Shown: positions 23,331 to 35,469 of the stretch, piece after piece
Numbering within the stretch: the first letter of the stretch is position 1
Layout of the letters: each line of letters starts with the position of its first letter
Assembly: GCA_038373885.1 (NCBI GenBank)
Contig: JAWZYV010019541.1
Location: 310,001-374,000, forward strand
Length of the DNA stretch: 64,000 bases
Direction of reading: 5' to 3'
From: Cheiracanthium punctorium
Taxonomy: Eukaryota > Arthropoda > Arachnida > Araneae > Cheiracanthiidae
Position numbers and translations under genes: made by a program
The notes under the pieces: model-generated
Told to the model about the DNA's origin: nothing
Databases searched by the model: none
Seen by the model: only the letters and a program-made list of their open reading frames with translations

Positions 23331-25309
23331 TTGCAGGGAAAATACGGTTTCTAGTCTTAAAATCTTTTGCACTGAGAATACTAGGGGTAGAAATTAGAAT
23401 ATTTAGTCAGTGGCCCAAATGAACCGTGACTCCAAAAAATCCTTGGTCCGCAGGATTATACAGGATTAAACAGGATTTAAAGAAAAAATGAAAAACGACT
23501 GCTTACAATTTTGAAAATCTTTCTAATTTTGAAATTGTTACTGAGTATTTAAAGGTTCCTTTAGACAGGTGAAATGTTGCCGGGACTGAGAGGTTGTTCT
23601 CTGCTCTTCTGACTACAAGCATGAACGTTACTCACCTACGGTCGAACTTGAAGAATGGTTTCATGATTGAAGAATTATTCGTTTGAATTACGTGTAAAAA
23701 ACGCAATTACTTTTTTGCCCACCCAGTATTATCACTTGTTATTTCACTTTCTTCATTTAATATTATCGTCTGCAGTCCAAAATTTTAAGACTTTTGCCTA
23801 TATTTTAATTTATTGCCACATGAAAATTTTGACAGAAAAATGTGATTTGCATGTTTGTTGAATGTTTGATAAAGTATGGGAAAGTCCAAAGACCTAATAT
23901 GTTTCAAGTATTGGGAAGGTCAAGTTCATACCAGGAATGTTGAGGATTTTCAGAAATAGGACATTGCATTGGAAGACATACATCTACTGCATCTAATTCT
24001 ATACATGTAAATTATTTTATTTAAAGGGAAATAGTAGCGTATACAACAATAGACGCTTCACAGAATCACCATCAAACTGTATAAACCTCCTATTTATTTA
24101 CTTTAAAATTTTCTATTTTTAATACCACTAACTTTCACTATATTTGTGCACAAGAAATCTAACAAATATTTTTTATACAATTTAAAAAAAAAATGTGATT
24201 TAATAAAGTTACATGAGCTCTTAACTCATGAAAATAACACATTTTATTTAATATAAATTAAACTACTGAACGTAAAAATCTGAAATTTTGCACACCCATG
24301 TAATATTACTTTCTGCATCTATTTCCATCTAAATTTGGCTAGGTCACTATTCATAATTTTTTTGAATATTAATTTAATAATTCATATTAATATTTTATTA
24401 AAAATTATAATAATAGTAAATTATGTTGGGGTCGTTTAGTTCTAGTCAGTTTCTTATTATCAATATTATATGAGATATGAATTAAAGTATGAAAAAAATA
24501 TTTTAACATTGGGGGAAGAGGATTTTGGAAGCTCAGAACTCGCTCATTTTCAGTTCAAATTTATTGAAAATTGGTATCCGGGGTTTAAATTAGCTAATTT
24601 TTTTAAATATGAAGTTAAATATAGGGTTTGTTATTGGGGGAGGAGGGGGAAAGTCGGTGCGAATTTTAATATGGCCCCTTATGCAATTTTTATATTTAGC
24701 AAATTAAAGTCTACGTCAATGGTAAACGAGTGGTGGATATAACTTTGCTGTACGACGAATGACGGCCGAATAAAGTACAAGTGGGCGGTTTTTTATTTTT
24801 TAGTTTGTTTGTTTTTGAAGAGTCCCCTCTTCTACCCCCTCCGTTCCAAATAAAAATAATTACTGCTTGCTCTGCAATGCTCTTTGAAAGCAGCTACAGA
24901 AGCAGCGTTGTGCAAAATACATAAAAAAATGTATTTTCGATGCAAAATACTAATTATATTTATTCAAACACAAAAAATTACAAAATACAAAATGCTTTCT
25001 AAAATACGAAATACGTCTAAAACTTCAGTTAAGTAAAATTTTCTACAGAAACTTCTAGTTTATTTTATTCCAGTGTATTTTAAGGTGAACAAGCAAATGT
25101 AATAGTAACTTTTTTTTTTACATATACATGAATTTTTCCTGGAATAAATTGCATCTTAAAAGGCATGAAAGCAAAAATGTGTGACAAGTATTTATTGAAC
25201 GTTATTTTTCAGTGATAATGAATGGAATTGAAATATAAAATTAAATATATTTCTAAACGAAGATGAGTTGAATTATATTTCTACTTTAAGATACATTTAT
25301 AGCCTTACC
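23331..25309. other. AT-rich sequence, no gene recognised
   Basis: It contains an A/T-rich region and a 90-codon open frame at 24470-24742 (+) without recognisable domains. I see no splice context or repeat that supports a gene. Confidence 0.5.
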
Positions 25310-25520
25310 ATCGCATGGTAGTTATGTCACTGAAAATGGTAGACGGCCGAAGAGTGAAGGTCCCGGGATCGGGTCCCATCGAGCAGCTGTCGATCTAACA
25401 GTCTAGATTTTTGGTAGGTTTTTTCCAGATGTAACGTGGATACGCTTCAGAACCCCTTAGAAAGTTCTCCTACCTAGGCACCCCCCCATCCTTGGCAGAT
25501 TCCCCTAGTATAGCATTGCC
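25310..25520 (+). repeat. SINE-like repeat, family S3 (copy 2)
   Basis: It reads CATGGTAGTTATGTCACTG, AAATGGTAGACGGCCGAAG, a B-box-like GGGATCGGGTCCC, GCTGTCGATCTAACAGTC, CCAGATGTAACGTGGATACG, then AACCCCTTAGAAAG. It matches the minus-strand copy at 51430-51680 most closely. Confidence 0.75.
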
Positions 25521-25988
25521 ATAATCACGCAAACACACGATGCATTCATATATTACTACAAAAGATTATATTACTACAAGATTGTGATGGAGGAGTGGAA
25601 CAATATCAGCCTTGATGTTTTAAGAAAAGGACTTTCATCTTTGAAATCAAGATGTAATATGATGGTTCAATGAAAGGGCTATCAGACTGAACACATTAGA
25701 AAATAAAATTCTTAAATTTATTTCTATATATATCTTTGCAAAATCGTTACAAAAATGTGTGAACACCCTCTGTAGGGTACTTGCGGGAAACCCTGAAAAA
25801 AAAATAAATTATTGTGGAATATTACTTAAATGAAATTAATTTACGTTTCACAAATCACCCGTGCATGAAGATTTTCTTAACATTAAACTTTTAAACGCCT
25901 CTGTCACATTGCTCAAGAGTTCTTTAGGGGAATTGCAAAAAATATTTAACATGAATTTAAGAAAATGCTTTTAAAAAGAATTTAACAG

Positions 25989-26019
<31 letters not shown>

Positions 26020-27082
26020 GTTTTACAATGTTCTATATACGGTTAATGGGTCAAATATTTCAGGCTCTACAAATACTCAAGAGAACACATTAAATTACGA
26101 TGTATGTTTCCGAAAAATAAAATCTGCTTTTCTCTGACCAAAAGTTTAAATTCTAGAATGTCTAAAACTTTAGAGGATTTTGTCGAACTACTTATTAGTT
26201 ATTAGCATCAGATATTATTAAATTTATACATTTATGCATAACTTGCAACTATCTTTATAAAATAAAAAAATAAATGTCATTTTATGAAACTAAACTTGTT
26301 AAAAATAATTTGTTGGATTCAATTAAAATATTCAGATAATTTACCTTGATTTTCAGGTAGAAATTAAACCTTCATAATGTATGAAAGATTATTTTAGTAC
26401 GTGTTTTGATACTATCTGTGCAGTTTCTAGGACAACTATAAAATGGAAGCGCCATGTCACGTGCTCCGAATACCCAGCCTAAAATAAGATCCTGCGTCCA
26501 CAACTAAAACGAATAAGTAAATTTTGAAGTAAATATATGTAAATAGTTAATGCAATTTTCTTCCTTCAAATTCCCCTTCTTTTCTTTTTTTCTTTCCTTC
26601 CTGAGATAGTGAGCGCACGCATTTTAAATTAAAATTAGCGAATTTTAAAATCGTGAAAAAAAAAAGAATAAAATGTTTAAAAAAAATTTTTTTTTCAAAA
26701 CAGGCGATAGTAAGTGCGATGTTCTAGCGTTTTAAAATATTTTTCTAAAGAAAAGTTTTAATTATTGCTGCTGATAAAGGAACTCTTATTATTATACCCT
26801 TGCTAGACATCTCCAATATATATACACTAAATTCATTGCAAAATACTGTACTTCAAAGCGTTGCATGTACCACACACGGATTTCACAATCACACTGGCTG
26901 GAGTAATTTATGGGTTGCTATCTTCCCGCTTTTGCCATCCCCTCCTTAGAACGGGGGCCATCCTCGTGATATTTTCCGTGAGTCTAGATCTGCAGGGTCA
27001 CGCACTGATCCTTCTTGAAAAGGGGGTGAAATTGTTGGCGATCTCTTGGCGTGCCGATGTGTGGGAAGTAAGCTGTTTTTAA
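25521..27082. other. AT-rich sequence with a 28-T run, no gene recognised
   Basis: A poly-T tract lies at 25991-26018. A small patch near 26445-26510 holds CACGTG. The overlapping open frames at 26861-27257 on both strands carry no recognisable domain. Confidence 0.45.
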
Positions 27083-27690
27083 AATGGACTAAAAAATAAA
27101 ATAATTTATCATACAAATGGAACTGCATACAGATTGTCCTAAAAATTTGTGATCGTGAATTTTTAATAACTATGAAAATACATGTAAGATTCCAAAACGA
27201 AAAACGTGAGGCGCATACGCATGCACTAGATAATTGCTGCATGAATAGTTCACTCAAGTCACTAACTGTTTTGAATCTCTACAAATGATATGTTTTTGCA
27301 TATGAATTTCCTTAACATGGATTTTCTAAACTCTTTACTCTCATCTATTACATGTGCCCCAACACCGTTAATAGGAGTAGTACAGCGTTTCACCATACAA
27401 TGGAGATAAATTAGCTGCATCTTTTCTATGGAGAAACGTTTCACTGTAATTTAGTTCCATTGATCTGTTTAAATGCTAAATCCTGGATCAACGTTTCTCC
27501 ATAGAGAGGTTGCAGCTTATTCAGAACCATTTTATGGTGAAATATTCTACTTTTATTAACAGTGAAGTTTCTCGTTTTGAATCAGAGTATTTTCATAGTT
27601 ATTAAAATCAACGATCACAAATGTTTAGGACTATTTCTATGCAGTTATAAATCTGTATGGGGAAAGGAGAAATTATTTTATGCATTTTAG
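27083..27690. mobile_element. Foldback element
   Basis: Left arm words ACTGCATACAGATTGTCC, TTTGTGATCGTGA and TAATAACTATGAAAAT recur inverted at the right (ATTTTCATAGTTATTAAAAT, GATCACAAATGTTTAGGAC, TATGCAGTTATAAATCTG). Further pairs lie inside, such as CACCATA/TATGGTG and TTTCTATGGAGAAACG/CGTTTCTCCATAGA. The whole 0.6 kb is close to one long hairpin. No clear target duplication was found. Confidence 0.7.
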
Positions 27691-27869
27691 ACCGTTATAA
27701 AACCGTGGTACATATGAAATATTAATTTAAATAACTATTTTCTGCTTTTTAGTATTGCGCAGTTGAAATTTTACAATCGATTTTGAACATCTCGATCAAT
27801 CAGAATCTTTTATGAAGCAAAATCTGGAAAACCTTAACATAGTGGCAATGAGGAAAAATGAACCTTCTA

Positions 27870-27871
<2 letters not shown>

Positions 27872-27908
<37 letters not shown>

Positions 27909-27934
27909 AAAAAAGAAAGAAAGAAAGAAAGAAA
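27872..27934. repeat. Poly-A followed by (GAAA)n
   Basis: A 35-A run grades into AAAGAAAGAAAG repeats. It may be the expanded tail of an old retroposon. Confidence 0.9.
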
Positions 27935-28089
27935 GGTGCGCTATGAAATTTTTTTTTGGAAAAATGCATTTAAAATATTCAAAAAATTTAATTCTGATAT
28001 TTGAAAAAAATCAAAAATCGGATTTTCTTTGATTTTGACTACAAGCAATTAATGAGAGCACATCTGATAGATTTAAAGGAGAATTTGAC

Positions 28090-28433
28090 ACATTTCAATG
28101 ATTCCATTAAGAGAAAACTGAGTCCCTCAGTGTCCCAGTTGGTTGAAGCTCAGTTCCCATAAGAACACCGAAAGTGACCGAAAGTGCACCGACCTTACTC
28201 AGCACTTGCTAGAATGGTAAATTCTCTTGAATGGATCAATGTGGGATTGTGTACGCTAAATGGAGCTGATGCACGTAAATTCTATCGTGGGTCCAATGGC
28301 CCTCCTTGTTGAAACGATGAGGGTGACTTGTTGAAACGATGTCGATCCAGGTTCTGGTCTCTCATTTGGAATGGTTCAAAATTAGGTGATCACGAGCTAG
28401 TCGATCTTCCTCCCACTGGGGCTCATTGTCTGT

Positions 28434-28466
<33 letters not shown>
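28090..28466 (-). repeat. Interspersed repeat copy 3 (TTG-tract family) with 32-A run
   Basis: The minus strand carries ATGAGCCCCAGTGGGAGGAA, ATTTTGAACCATTCCAAATG, CATCAGCTCCATTTAGCGTA and GTGCACTTTCGGT, then GTTCTTATGGGAACTGAG, in the same order as 760-1080. The A run at 28435-28466 lies at the 5' side of this orientation, so it is not this copy's own tail unless an unrelated tail abuts it. Confidence 0.65.
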
Positions 28467-28468
<2 letters not shown>

Positions 28469-29789
28469 CAACTGGAAACAACCTAAGGTCAAGATGCGCT
28501 TCGGCAGCAGAGCCGTAAGTCAGACAGTTGGCCGCAGCTCTCGTCTCGGGATCAACACAGGAGTCCATCTCTCAGAGGAGTTACAGAACGGCAACTTGCA
28601 TGGATATCCTGGAGAGTTGCGAGAAGAGTTGGTTAACCCGTCTCTCCAAACTATTAAGCTTTTTAAGTTTCACATTTTTAGTTTTAAGGCGACAGCATTT
28701 ACTTCGTATCCTGCCGACTAAAATATCCCCATAAAATTAATGGAGATTCAAATTTCAGGAATCTTCATGCTTTATTAAAGTTCTTTACTATATATACAGA
28801 AGAGAGGGAGTGGAGAGGGGTATGGCTTCGAGAGGTATCTTTCGATGAGATGTGTACATATCTTAACATAGAAAGTATGTGGCACTAGTGCCACATACTT
28901 ATAAGTGCTATTTAATGCCACCCAATCCCCGTCGTTGCTCCCATATAGTGAGATTCTTAAGCAAAACTTAATTTTATTATTTAAGAGGAATTGATCATGA
29001 AACTTTCATTTTCTTTTAATGTGTCCGCATAACGAGACATAACTTGGAAAATGATATACTAAGTTTTTGTTCTGGTGCACTGCCCATAAGTCAGATTTGG
29101 CATTCTCTGATTTAAAGGTAAGTGTTATGAAAGTAGCTCATTCGACAAGTAATGTTAAGGCAGTTGTAAACTTTTTTTGAGGTTCTCCGGTACATTTTGA
29201 AGAGTTTGAAAATATTTGTACAAATTACATCCTACAGATTACAAGCGCGGGGCCTTCTACAAATTACGTGACACTTTTTTCGGTAAATTTTGAACCCTTG
29301 TTCCCCTTAGGTCACACTTGTCACAAGATCCGATATCCCTACCTTCATCTTTGTAGTGTAATAACCTTAATTATCATTTTCATAAAAGGTTTGCTTCTGA
29401 AATTTTATCTCGGAAAATGTATTTGGAAGTTTCCCTTCCTAAACTTATTTTGCAGCGATCAGCACTGCAGCTTTGTCATTGTTGAAAACTAGCAGGTTGA
29501 CGTTCTTTGTTAATTTGCTTTATTTATTAAGATTCCAGCCGAAATTATACAGGAGTTTTTGTATTCAGGTCTTTTGTGGTGTTTTGTTAATGAATGTGCT
29601 ATAACAGTGAAAATGTTTCGACCAATACGTATGCTGTAACAAGTAAAGCGAAAAATTATAAAATTCGTTGTAAAACAAGTGTGACATAACAGTGTTTTTG
29701 ACACCTTCCTACCTCCCAGCCACAAACTGTCTCATAACAGACGATTAAACCTGTCTCCACTCCACCTTCGAGTGTTTACATAATTTATA
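28467..29789. other. Mixed sequence, no gene recognised
   Basis: The first 160 bases are moderately GC-rich (AAGATGCGCTTCGGCAGCAG, GGCCGCAGCTCTCGTCTC) and lie next to a poly-A run. They could be the body of an inserted retroposon, unrecognised. The remainder is AT-rich. Confidence 0.45.
28873..28900. repeat. 28-bp perfect palindrome
   Basis: AAGTATGTGGCACT is followed directly by AGTGCCACATACTT with no spacer. Confidence 0.9.
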
Positions 29790-30405
29790 GAGAAGCCTCT
29801 TAATGGTATGATGAACGACAGACATGGACAACCGATTGGAACGGCGTTGCTTTTACTGAAGAATACCGCTTCTGCTTGCAACACCAACATGGTCGGATCA
29901 GAGTCTGGAGACACCATGGTGAGAGATTGCTGAACTCTAGCCTTACACATCGCCATACTGGTCCTGGACCCGGTATTATATTTTGGGTTAGTATTAATTT
30001 ATACCATTCCTGCACCCCTCTAGTACTCATTGCGGGTACACTGGCCAGCCAGCGTTATATCTCTGAGATGTTGAGGGGAGGGGGGGGGCTCGTTGTCCTC
30101 CCGTACCTTCAGAGCTTGCCAGACACCATATTCCAATAGGATATTGCGCAACCACATGTGGTTGGTACGCATTATTCAGGCTTCTTCTTCGCCCATCATA
30201 TTGCATCGCTGCCTTGGCATCCTTCGATGGTTTCAGAACGACTTGCCCGGGATACTACCCCCCCCCCCGCACTGCTACAACAGACCAACTTTGGCAATAT
30301 GTGCAAGCAGCATAGACTGCTATACCCCAACAACATATCCAAAGCCTCTTTGATTCAATGCCGAGCTATGTGCAGCGGTTATGGCCAGCAGTGGTGGTAA
30401 CATTT
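29790..30405 (+). pseudogene. Tc1-like transposase pseudogene
   Basis: The catalytic half of a Tc1-type transposase is readable. After DWNGVAFTEEYRF (the WSDESRF-like motif, first catalytic Asp replaced by Glu) come GRIRVWRHHGERL, HTGPGPGIIFW, LVLIAGTLASQRYI and LPYLQSLPDTIFQ. Then come a TAG stop at 30137-30139 and DIAQPH, which keeps the second Asp. A deletion has removed most of the SPDLSPIEHVWD block, including the third catalytic residue. A frameshift and another stop precede the C-terminal QLWQYVQAA and HIQSLFDSMPSYVQ. The N-terminal DNA-binding part and terminal repeats are not visible. This is a long-dead copy. Confidence 0.85.
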
Positions 30406-31336
30406 AATACTGATTTCATCATCTTCCTCGCTTCACAAGAGGTTGTGTTTTCAGTCATTTGATCATTGTACAGCGTGTTTTCTCCCAAATAAATTTCACG
30501 GCGATAACTCTGGTCCTTCCTGGTGTTGCAGTTTGGATGGCCATGAGTATATCTTAATTAAAATAATGTTTTTCTTTTTTTGTTTCCTAATCAATGATCA
30601 AAATCTCTTTTTCTTAAAATCATCGAATAAAATAATTTTTCTTTTTAAAACATTTTATATTTGTTCTAACTTTTTTAATTTTTGTTAGAATGCGTTCTAA
30701 AAATAAAATGTTATATATACAACCTTCAATAAGCAGTGCTATATCAGTATCTTTGTAAGTGTGGAAAAGATTTCAATACGTAAGAACCAATTACCTTTTA
30801 TACTGCAAATTTGAAATAAAGAACAAAGTAAAACTTTTAAAATTACATTTAAAATTAACATCATATTTCTGAAACCTATATTTAGAGAAATTTTTATACA
30901 TCTAGGATAATACTTTTTGTCATGAGTAGGAAGTATCCCTCTGGTACATCAGTTTTCCAGGTGGTTATTTTTGCGTTGGAACTTATCTATTTACAGAAAA
31001 ACGAAAATCTTGAACGAAAAGAGGGAAAAAAGAAAGTATGTATACGTGTGTAACTGGTTTAGCTCATAGTCTTAGTTGTATGCAGTGAAAATCTCTTAAA
31101 ATATGCTCCGAAATGAATCAGGCGTGGATCCAGAAATTACTCATGGGGGCGGGGGCGGTTTTGTGGATGAACTATGAACTTACATAAATAGCGTTTAAGT
31201 TGGGGAGATTCGCACCTCTGTTAAAAATCTATATATGGGCAGTGTTTAGGGAAGGACGGGGACTGTGCCCTCTACACAAGGGTGAAGCCAAGAGGAGATA
31301 GAGGGCACCTCCCACCCCCCTAAAATAAAACCAATC
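30406..31336. other. AT-rich sequence with GC-rich patches, no gene recognised
   Basis: It is AT-rich to about 31110. CAGGCGTGGATCCAGAAATT, then GGGGGCGGGGGCGG at 31120-31160, resembles the left end of the hAT-like elements in this window, but a partner end was not found. Confidence 0.45.
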
Positions 31337-31337
31337 A

Positions 31338-32094
31338 CAGGGCCTGATAAAGGCACACTGTAGCTTTCGGCAATTCAACCAAGTCAACTTTGGTGATAAT
31401 TATCGCGATCAGTCCCCGATTATGGCATCATGTGGCCCCGGGACTTCAGATATTTCCCCCCCCCCTAGAAATTACAGATATAAATTAATATAATTTTCTA
31501 AAATCATATACCAACCTTCAACCTTTTCTTGCACGTATTAAGCTTATACGTCAGTTCTGAAAAAAATCATGATTTCTCCCGTCTAACCTCCCAACCTCAG
31601 ATAATTTAGGTGTCATTGTTACAAACCTAATTTTTCAGTAAATCGCTTTCAGTACCTACCATCACATTTAAAATTTAACCTAAGCTTTTTCCTTTGATTT
31701 TTCACAAGCAAATTTATGAATTATATCACATTAATCTAATTTCTCACCTGAAATTTAAGAAAAGACGTGAAACTTCGCGCTACTGTATCGTATCTAGGCG
31801 TTGACGTTACACGCCCTTTTTAAATCAAGAAGTCAAATGTACCCAAATGATCAGTTTGTATAAATATTAAGAGTAAGGAGGGGGGGCGGGCGGGAACAGC
31901 AGTATTTTAGCAAAAATTGAAAAACTTCATGATTTCTAAAATATTTTAAAATGTGACTTAATTCTCTATGGATAGAAAAAAAATCAAACTATTAGTGCAG
32001 TAAAGAGTTATTTTAAAAGTAAAATATTTGGGGCTTCACAAATCTGGGGGCATCGGGCAAATGACCGAATAGCCCATCCTATAAAAAGGCCCTG
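31338..32094. mobile_element. Possible element with CAGGGCCT ends
   Basis: The left end CAGGGCCTGATAAAGG and the right end CTATAAAAAGGCCCTG are inverted over about 8 bp, then diverge. The right end (GGGCAAATGACCGAATAGCC, then AAGGCCCTG) resembles the ends of the element at 6659-6858. No target duplication was recognised, and the interior has no open frame of note. The ends could belong to two different insertions. Confidence 0.35.
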
Positions 32095-32433
32095 ATCGCG
32101 AGCTCGGAGGAACAGGATGCCAATTCACAGGCTACGCATTCCAAATGCATAAACACTTTCAACTCCATTGGAAAGTGTTAAAAAGGCAAGAGAGAGATAT
32201 AATATTTATATATGGCTTTTAAAAAGCAAAACAAAATAAACAGCATGAATATGAAAGAAAACTTAAGTTCATCCGAGGATTCTTCTCTACCATCGTATGC
32301 AACAGTGCTCGAACTGCTTTTAAAAAATCCTAGAAGAGTGCTGTATTTTCTTTTTGACATAATTTTACAGCACTCTATAAACTAAAAACTTTATGATAAT
32401 CTAAGAGCGAAAACCCTTTCAAGCACATTATCC

Positions 32434-32530
32434 TACTTGTATTATAGTTAGGCATTCAGCGAATGCCTAACAATAATACAAGTAAAACAGTCTAAAAATT
32501 GTATTAGAATGCCTAACAATAATACAAGTA
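32434..32530. repeat. 24-bp-arm hairpin plus a third direct copy of the arm
   Basis: TACTTGTATTATAGTTAGGC, then ATTC (32434-32457), pairs across a 3-base loop with GAATGCCTAACAATAATACA, then AGTA (32461-32484). The right arm is repeated directly at 32507-32530. Confidence 0.85.
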
Positions 32531-32760
32531 GAACATTCTGAAAATTTACAGGAACTGGAATAAAAGAATCAGAATCGTCCTTTTAATATTTTTGAGTGTT
32601 CTCTTCTCAATTCACTTAAAAATTCTGACTGACCCATTGATATAAACAAAGTGTCTATTGAATTGTCGTTTCTGCTTTGCTGTTCTGTTATTGGTAACTA
32701 TTTTTTTCTTTTTTGCTATTTTCAAGCTAGTCAAGCGATATGGAAAGGACACCTTCAATC

Positions 32761-32929
32761 CAGGGGCGTAGCCAGAAATTTTTCATGGGGGGGGGTTACG
32801 ACTACTACAACTCATACATATGTATAGGTGTGTGTGATAATGTAGTGAAAAGTATACATTTTGCATGGCAAAAAATTCCTCATGGGGGGGGTTATGACCC
32901 CCCTAACACCCCCCGTGGCTCCGCCCCTG
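32761..32929. mobile_element. hAT-type MITE with perfect 8-bp target duplication
   Basis: The ends CAGGGGCGTAGCCAG and GTGGCTCCGCCCCTG are inverted repeats. The flanks CTTCAATC (32753-32760 and 32930-32937) are identical 8-bp direct repeats, the hAT signature. Inside, TTTCATGGGGGGGG and CTCATGGGGGGGGTTATGAC form two related blocks. The element is 169 bp with no coding capacity. Confidence 0.85.
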
Positions 32930-33490
32930 CTTCAATCCATCTTGTCCGGAACACCTGTATAAATTTCAAATTTATAGTCAAGAAACTGTCAAATTGCTGG
33001 GGTCGTACGGGTGTATGATTATTTATTATAAGGGAAATTCAGTGCCCCTTTAAAGAAGGCGTCAACAGTCAACGGTAGATAGTATGTCCTTTCCTGCATC
33101 CCCCCTCCCAGGAGTATTTTGGCAAGTCCAGCTTTCGTTCGAGCACGATAAAAAACCTCTGCAATTACCGTACATAGAATTGACCACTCCTAGTTGTTAG
33201 TCAATTTCTGGGAGAAAGAAAGCACTTCACAAAACAGAGGGATTGTTTTTTCTTCTTATGCACTTCTTTCTTGCAAATTTTAAGATTAACTACTCTCGTC
33301 TGAAGAAAAGAACTATGAAACATTTTCAAAGAAATTTTATTTTCGTCTTAAAAAAATATATCTAATTAAAAGTTTATAATCATGAATGAGGATTTTAAAA
33401 CTCTCCCATAAGAATGAGACCCTCACAGGATATTCGTCCTCATTACACCTCCCCACCCTATATTTTACGACCTTGTAGCATTACCGCAGT

Positions 33491-33545
33491 GGTGGATCTA
33501 AAGAAGGGGCGATTGAGCGATCGCCCCTCTACCCAGCATCTAAAC
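33491..33545. mobile_element. Single GC-rich end, probably hAT-like
   Basis: CAGTGGTGGATCTAAAGAAG, then GGGCGATTGAGCGATCGCCC, looks like a left end of the CAGTGGCGG type. A related but not clearly paired sequence (GGGGCGATCGCC, then CCTTGGATCCGCTCCTG) lies at 35519-35568. The flanks do not match, so I list only the visible end. Confidence 0.35.
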
Positions 33546-33596
33546 CCACGTCGTCAAAAATCTGTTTATCTCTTATAAGATTCAATCCACCATTAA

Positions 33597-33899
33597 CCCT
33601 TTGTGGCGCAACCCTTTCCCAATGCTGAAAAAAGGGCAGCCATTGCCCTTTTTTCAGCATTGGACAATCTATCCAGCTGTTCTCGGATTCTTCCATTTTT
33701 CAGAAGGTGTCAGTGCTGTTAAAAATAATCGTGACAATTTTTTTCCGGGAAATGACGTGCTAAAAAGTAAAGGATTCTCGTGGAGCTATGTCACCCGCAA
33801 CTACTTTTATAGAAAACAAATCTATTCTTTGTGACTGGCAACAGTCAAAACGTCAGAGTTGTGTGTTCCCAGAGTGGGATCACTCTGAGCGTTAAAGGG
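33597..33899. mobile_element. piggyBac-like non-autonomous element with TTAA target sites
   Basis: It begins CCCTTTGTGGCGC and ends GAGCGTTAAAGGG. TTAA is present at 33593-33596 and 33900-33903. A perfect 20-bp-arm hairpin at 33619-33663 sits just inside the left end. The 77-codon open frame inside is incidental. Confidence 0.75.
33619..33663. repeat. Perfect hairpin, 20-bp arms
   Basis: CCAATGCTGAAAAAAGGGCA and TGCCCTTTTTTCAGCATTGG pair without mismatch around GCCAT. It lies within the TTAA-flanked element. Confidence 0.9.
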
Positions 33900-34412
33900 T
33901 TAAGAGAGAGAGAGGGAGAGCGCAGGGTTAACATGCTCACTTTCATCGTTGAAAAGACGCATTTGAGAGAGATTTTAAGAGAAGCATATTGTGACTAGTG
34001 TTGCTTCCCGGTATTTCTTTGAGTGCTCAGTCGGAACAAAGCTATTGCGCACGCTCTACTTTAGCAGCTTTTGCTACTGTTTTATGCGTTGTATATTGTT
34101 ATCCATGCTTAATATTTTATCGGATTTGCCATCAAAGGACTTTTAAAACAACAAGAGCGGCCACGCATCAAAGAGTTAAAAATTGATATTTGAGCAAAAG
34201 GATGACATAAAAAAAGAATATCATTCATTATGAAAAAGGGTATAGAGGAGAGGATGTAGGATATAATACCCCCTCCCCCCCCCACATACACACCGAAATT
34301 TTCGCATAAGTAAACATGAAATTTTAGATTTTTTTCGTCGTGCAGATATTCTTTTTAGTTATAGACTGCTACATTTCGTAATCTGCTCCACTCCCCAAAA
34401 AATGCTCTTGAG

Positions 34413-34566
34413 CAGGGGCGGCCCGAGGGTACAAGGCACCCCCTGCAAACTTAAAAAAAAGCGCCCTTTTATACTTTTTTCAAGCTTTTGAGTTCAAAAG
34501 GGTGCCACTTCAAAGACTGGTCCCCGATGCGATGGTTACCTAACATACCCTGTTGGGCCGCCCCTG
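34413..34566. mobile_element. hAT-type MITE with perfect 8-bp target duplication
   Basis: The ends CAGGGGCGGCCC and GGGCCGCCCCTG are perfect 12-bp inverted repeats. CTCTTGAG is duplicated at 34405-34412 and 34567-34574. The 154-bp body has no coding capacity. Confidence 0.9.
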
Positions 34567-34735
34567 CTCTTGAGACAAACAGCTTTTCTTTGAACGGGCC
34601 GTAGTTGTTCCTCAAAGACTCCAAAGACTCTCCTCCTCTAAATTGCATTGTGTATTTAATCTTTTGATGTGAATTAATATATTTTATCCACTAGGTTTTA
34701 TGATTCGTTTAGATTCTTTCAACTGATACAATATG

Positions 34736-35469
34736 CAGTCAACTCCGGTTACAGAGAACCTCTGGGGACCACGAAATTTCGTTCACTATCTCCGAAGCTC
34801 ACTAAAACCGATGTTTGCCCATGTTTAACCATAAGGCAATACAAACTAGAAAACAGTGTGTTATACAAATACTGAATTTATTAAATAAATCAAACATAAT
34901 GGATCGCATTTATGGTTCTGAAAATCTTTATTAAGTTAAGCAATCACATTTATGGAAATAATGTACATGCCATTCACTTAGCAAAAGGTGCCGTCGCTTT
35001 TAGCCTGTAATATTGCATTAAGAACGGAAAATGAAATTGTCCAAGGTCAAGATCCACTTTTGGTTCTCTTTCAAAAGTACCTGTTTTTGTTAATGAACGC
35101 TTTTAAAGATTAGAATGCATTACAGCCATGAGAAAAATGATGGACCCCCTCTCACCCTTTCTCCCTTGTTTAGTATAAGTATGTTAGCCTAGACATTGGC
35201 GATTTGTATACCGGAACAGGTGCTTGATAATCCTTCTCTCTACTCAAACACAAAAGAGACACTTTTCGTAGGAATCGGACAACGTCACCTCTGCCGTCCA
35301 GAAATTTTTAAGTTCACTATAACTGGAGTCATGATTCACTAAAACCGAAAAATGCTCTGTGCATTTCTAACGTATGTAAATCGGGACTCGTGAAATGCGT
35401 TCACTACAGCCGAAAGTTCACTATAGCTAGGTTCACTATAGCCAGGCTCACTATATCCGGAGTTGACTG
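34736..35469. mobile_element. pogo/Tigger-like non-autonomous element (CAGTCAACTCCGG ends)
   Basis: The left end CAGTCAACTCCGGTTACAG pairs with the right end CTATATCCGGAGTTGACTG. The right flank is TA and the left flank is TG, a likely mutated TA. The subterminal parts repeat GTTCACTA, CACTAAAACCG and CACTATAGC, as is common in Tigger-like elements. The 734-bp interior has no transposase frame. Confidence 0.75.

Noticed and set aside
24470..24742. 90-codon frame with charged residues
   Set aside because: No family resemblance, and the surroundings are unstructured AT-rich DNA.
26861..27257. Overlapping open frames on both strands
   Set aside because: They run into a foldback element and have no domain. 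Overlap on opposite strands argues for chance.
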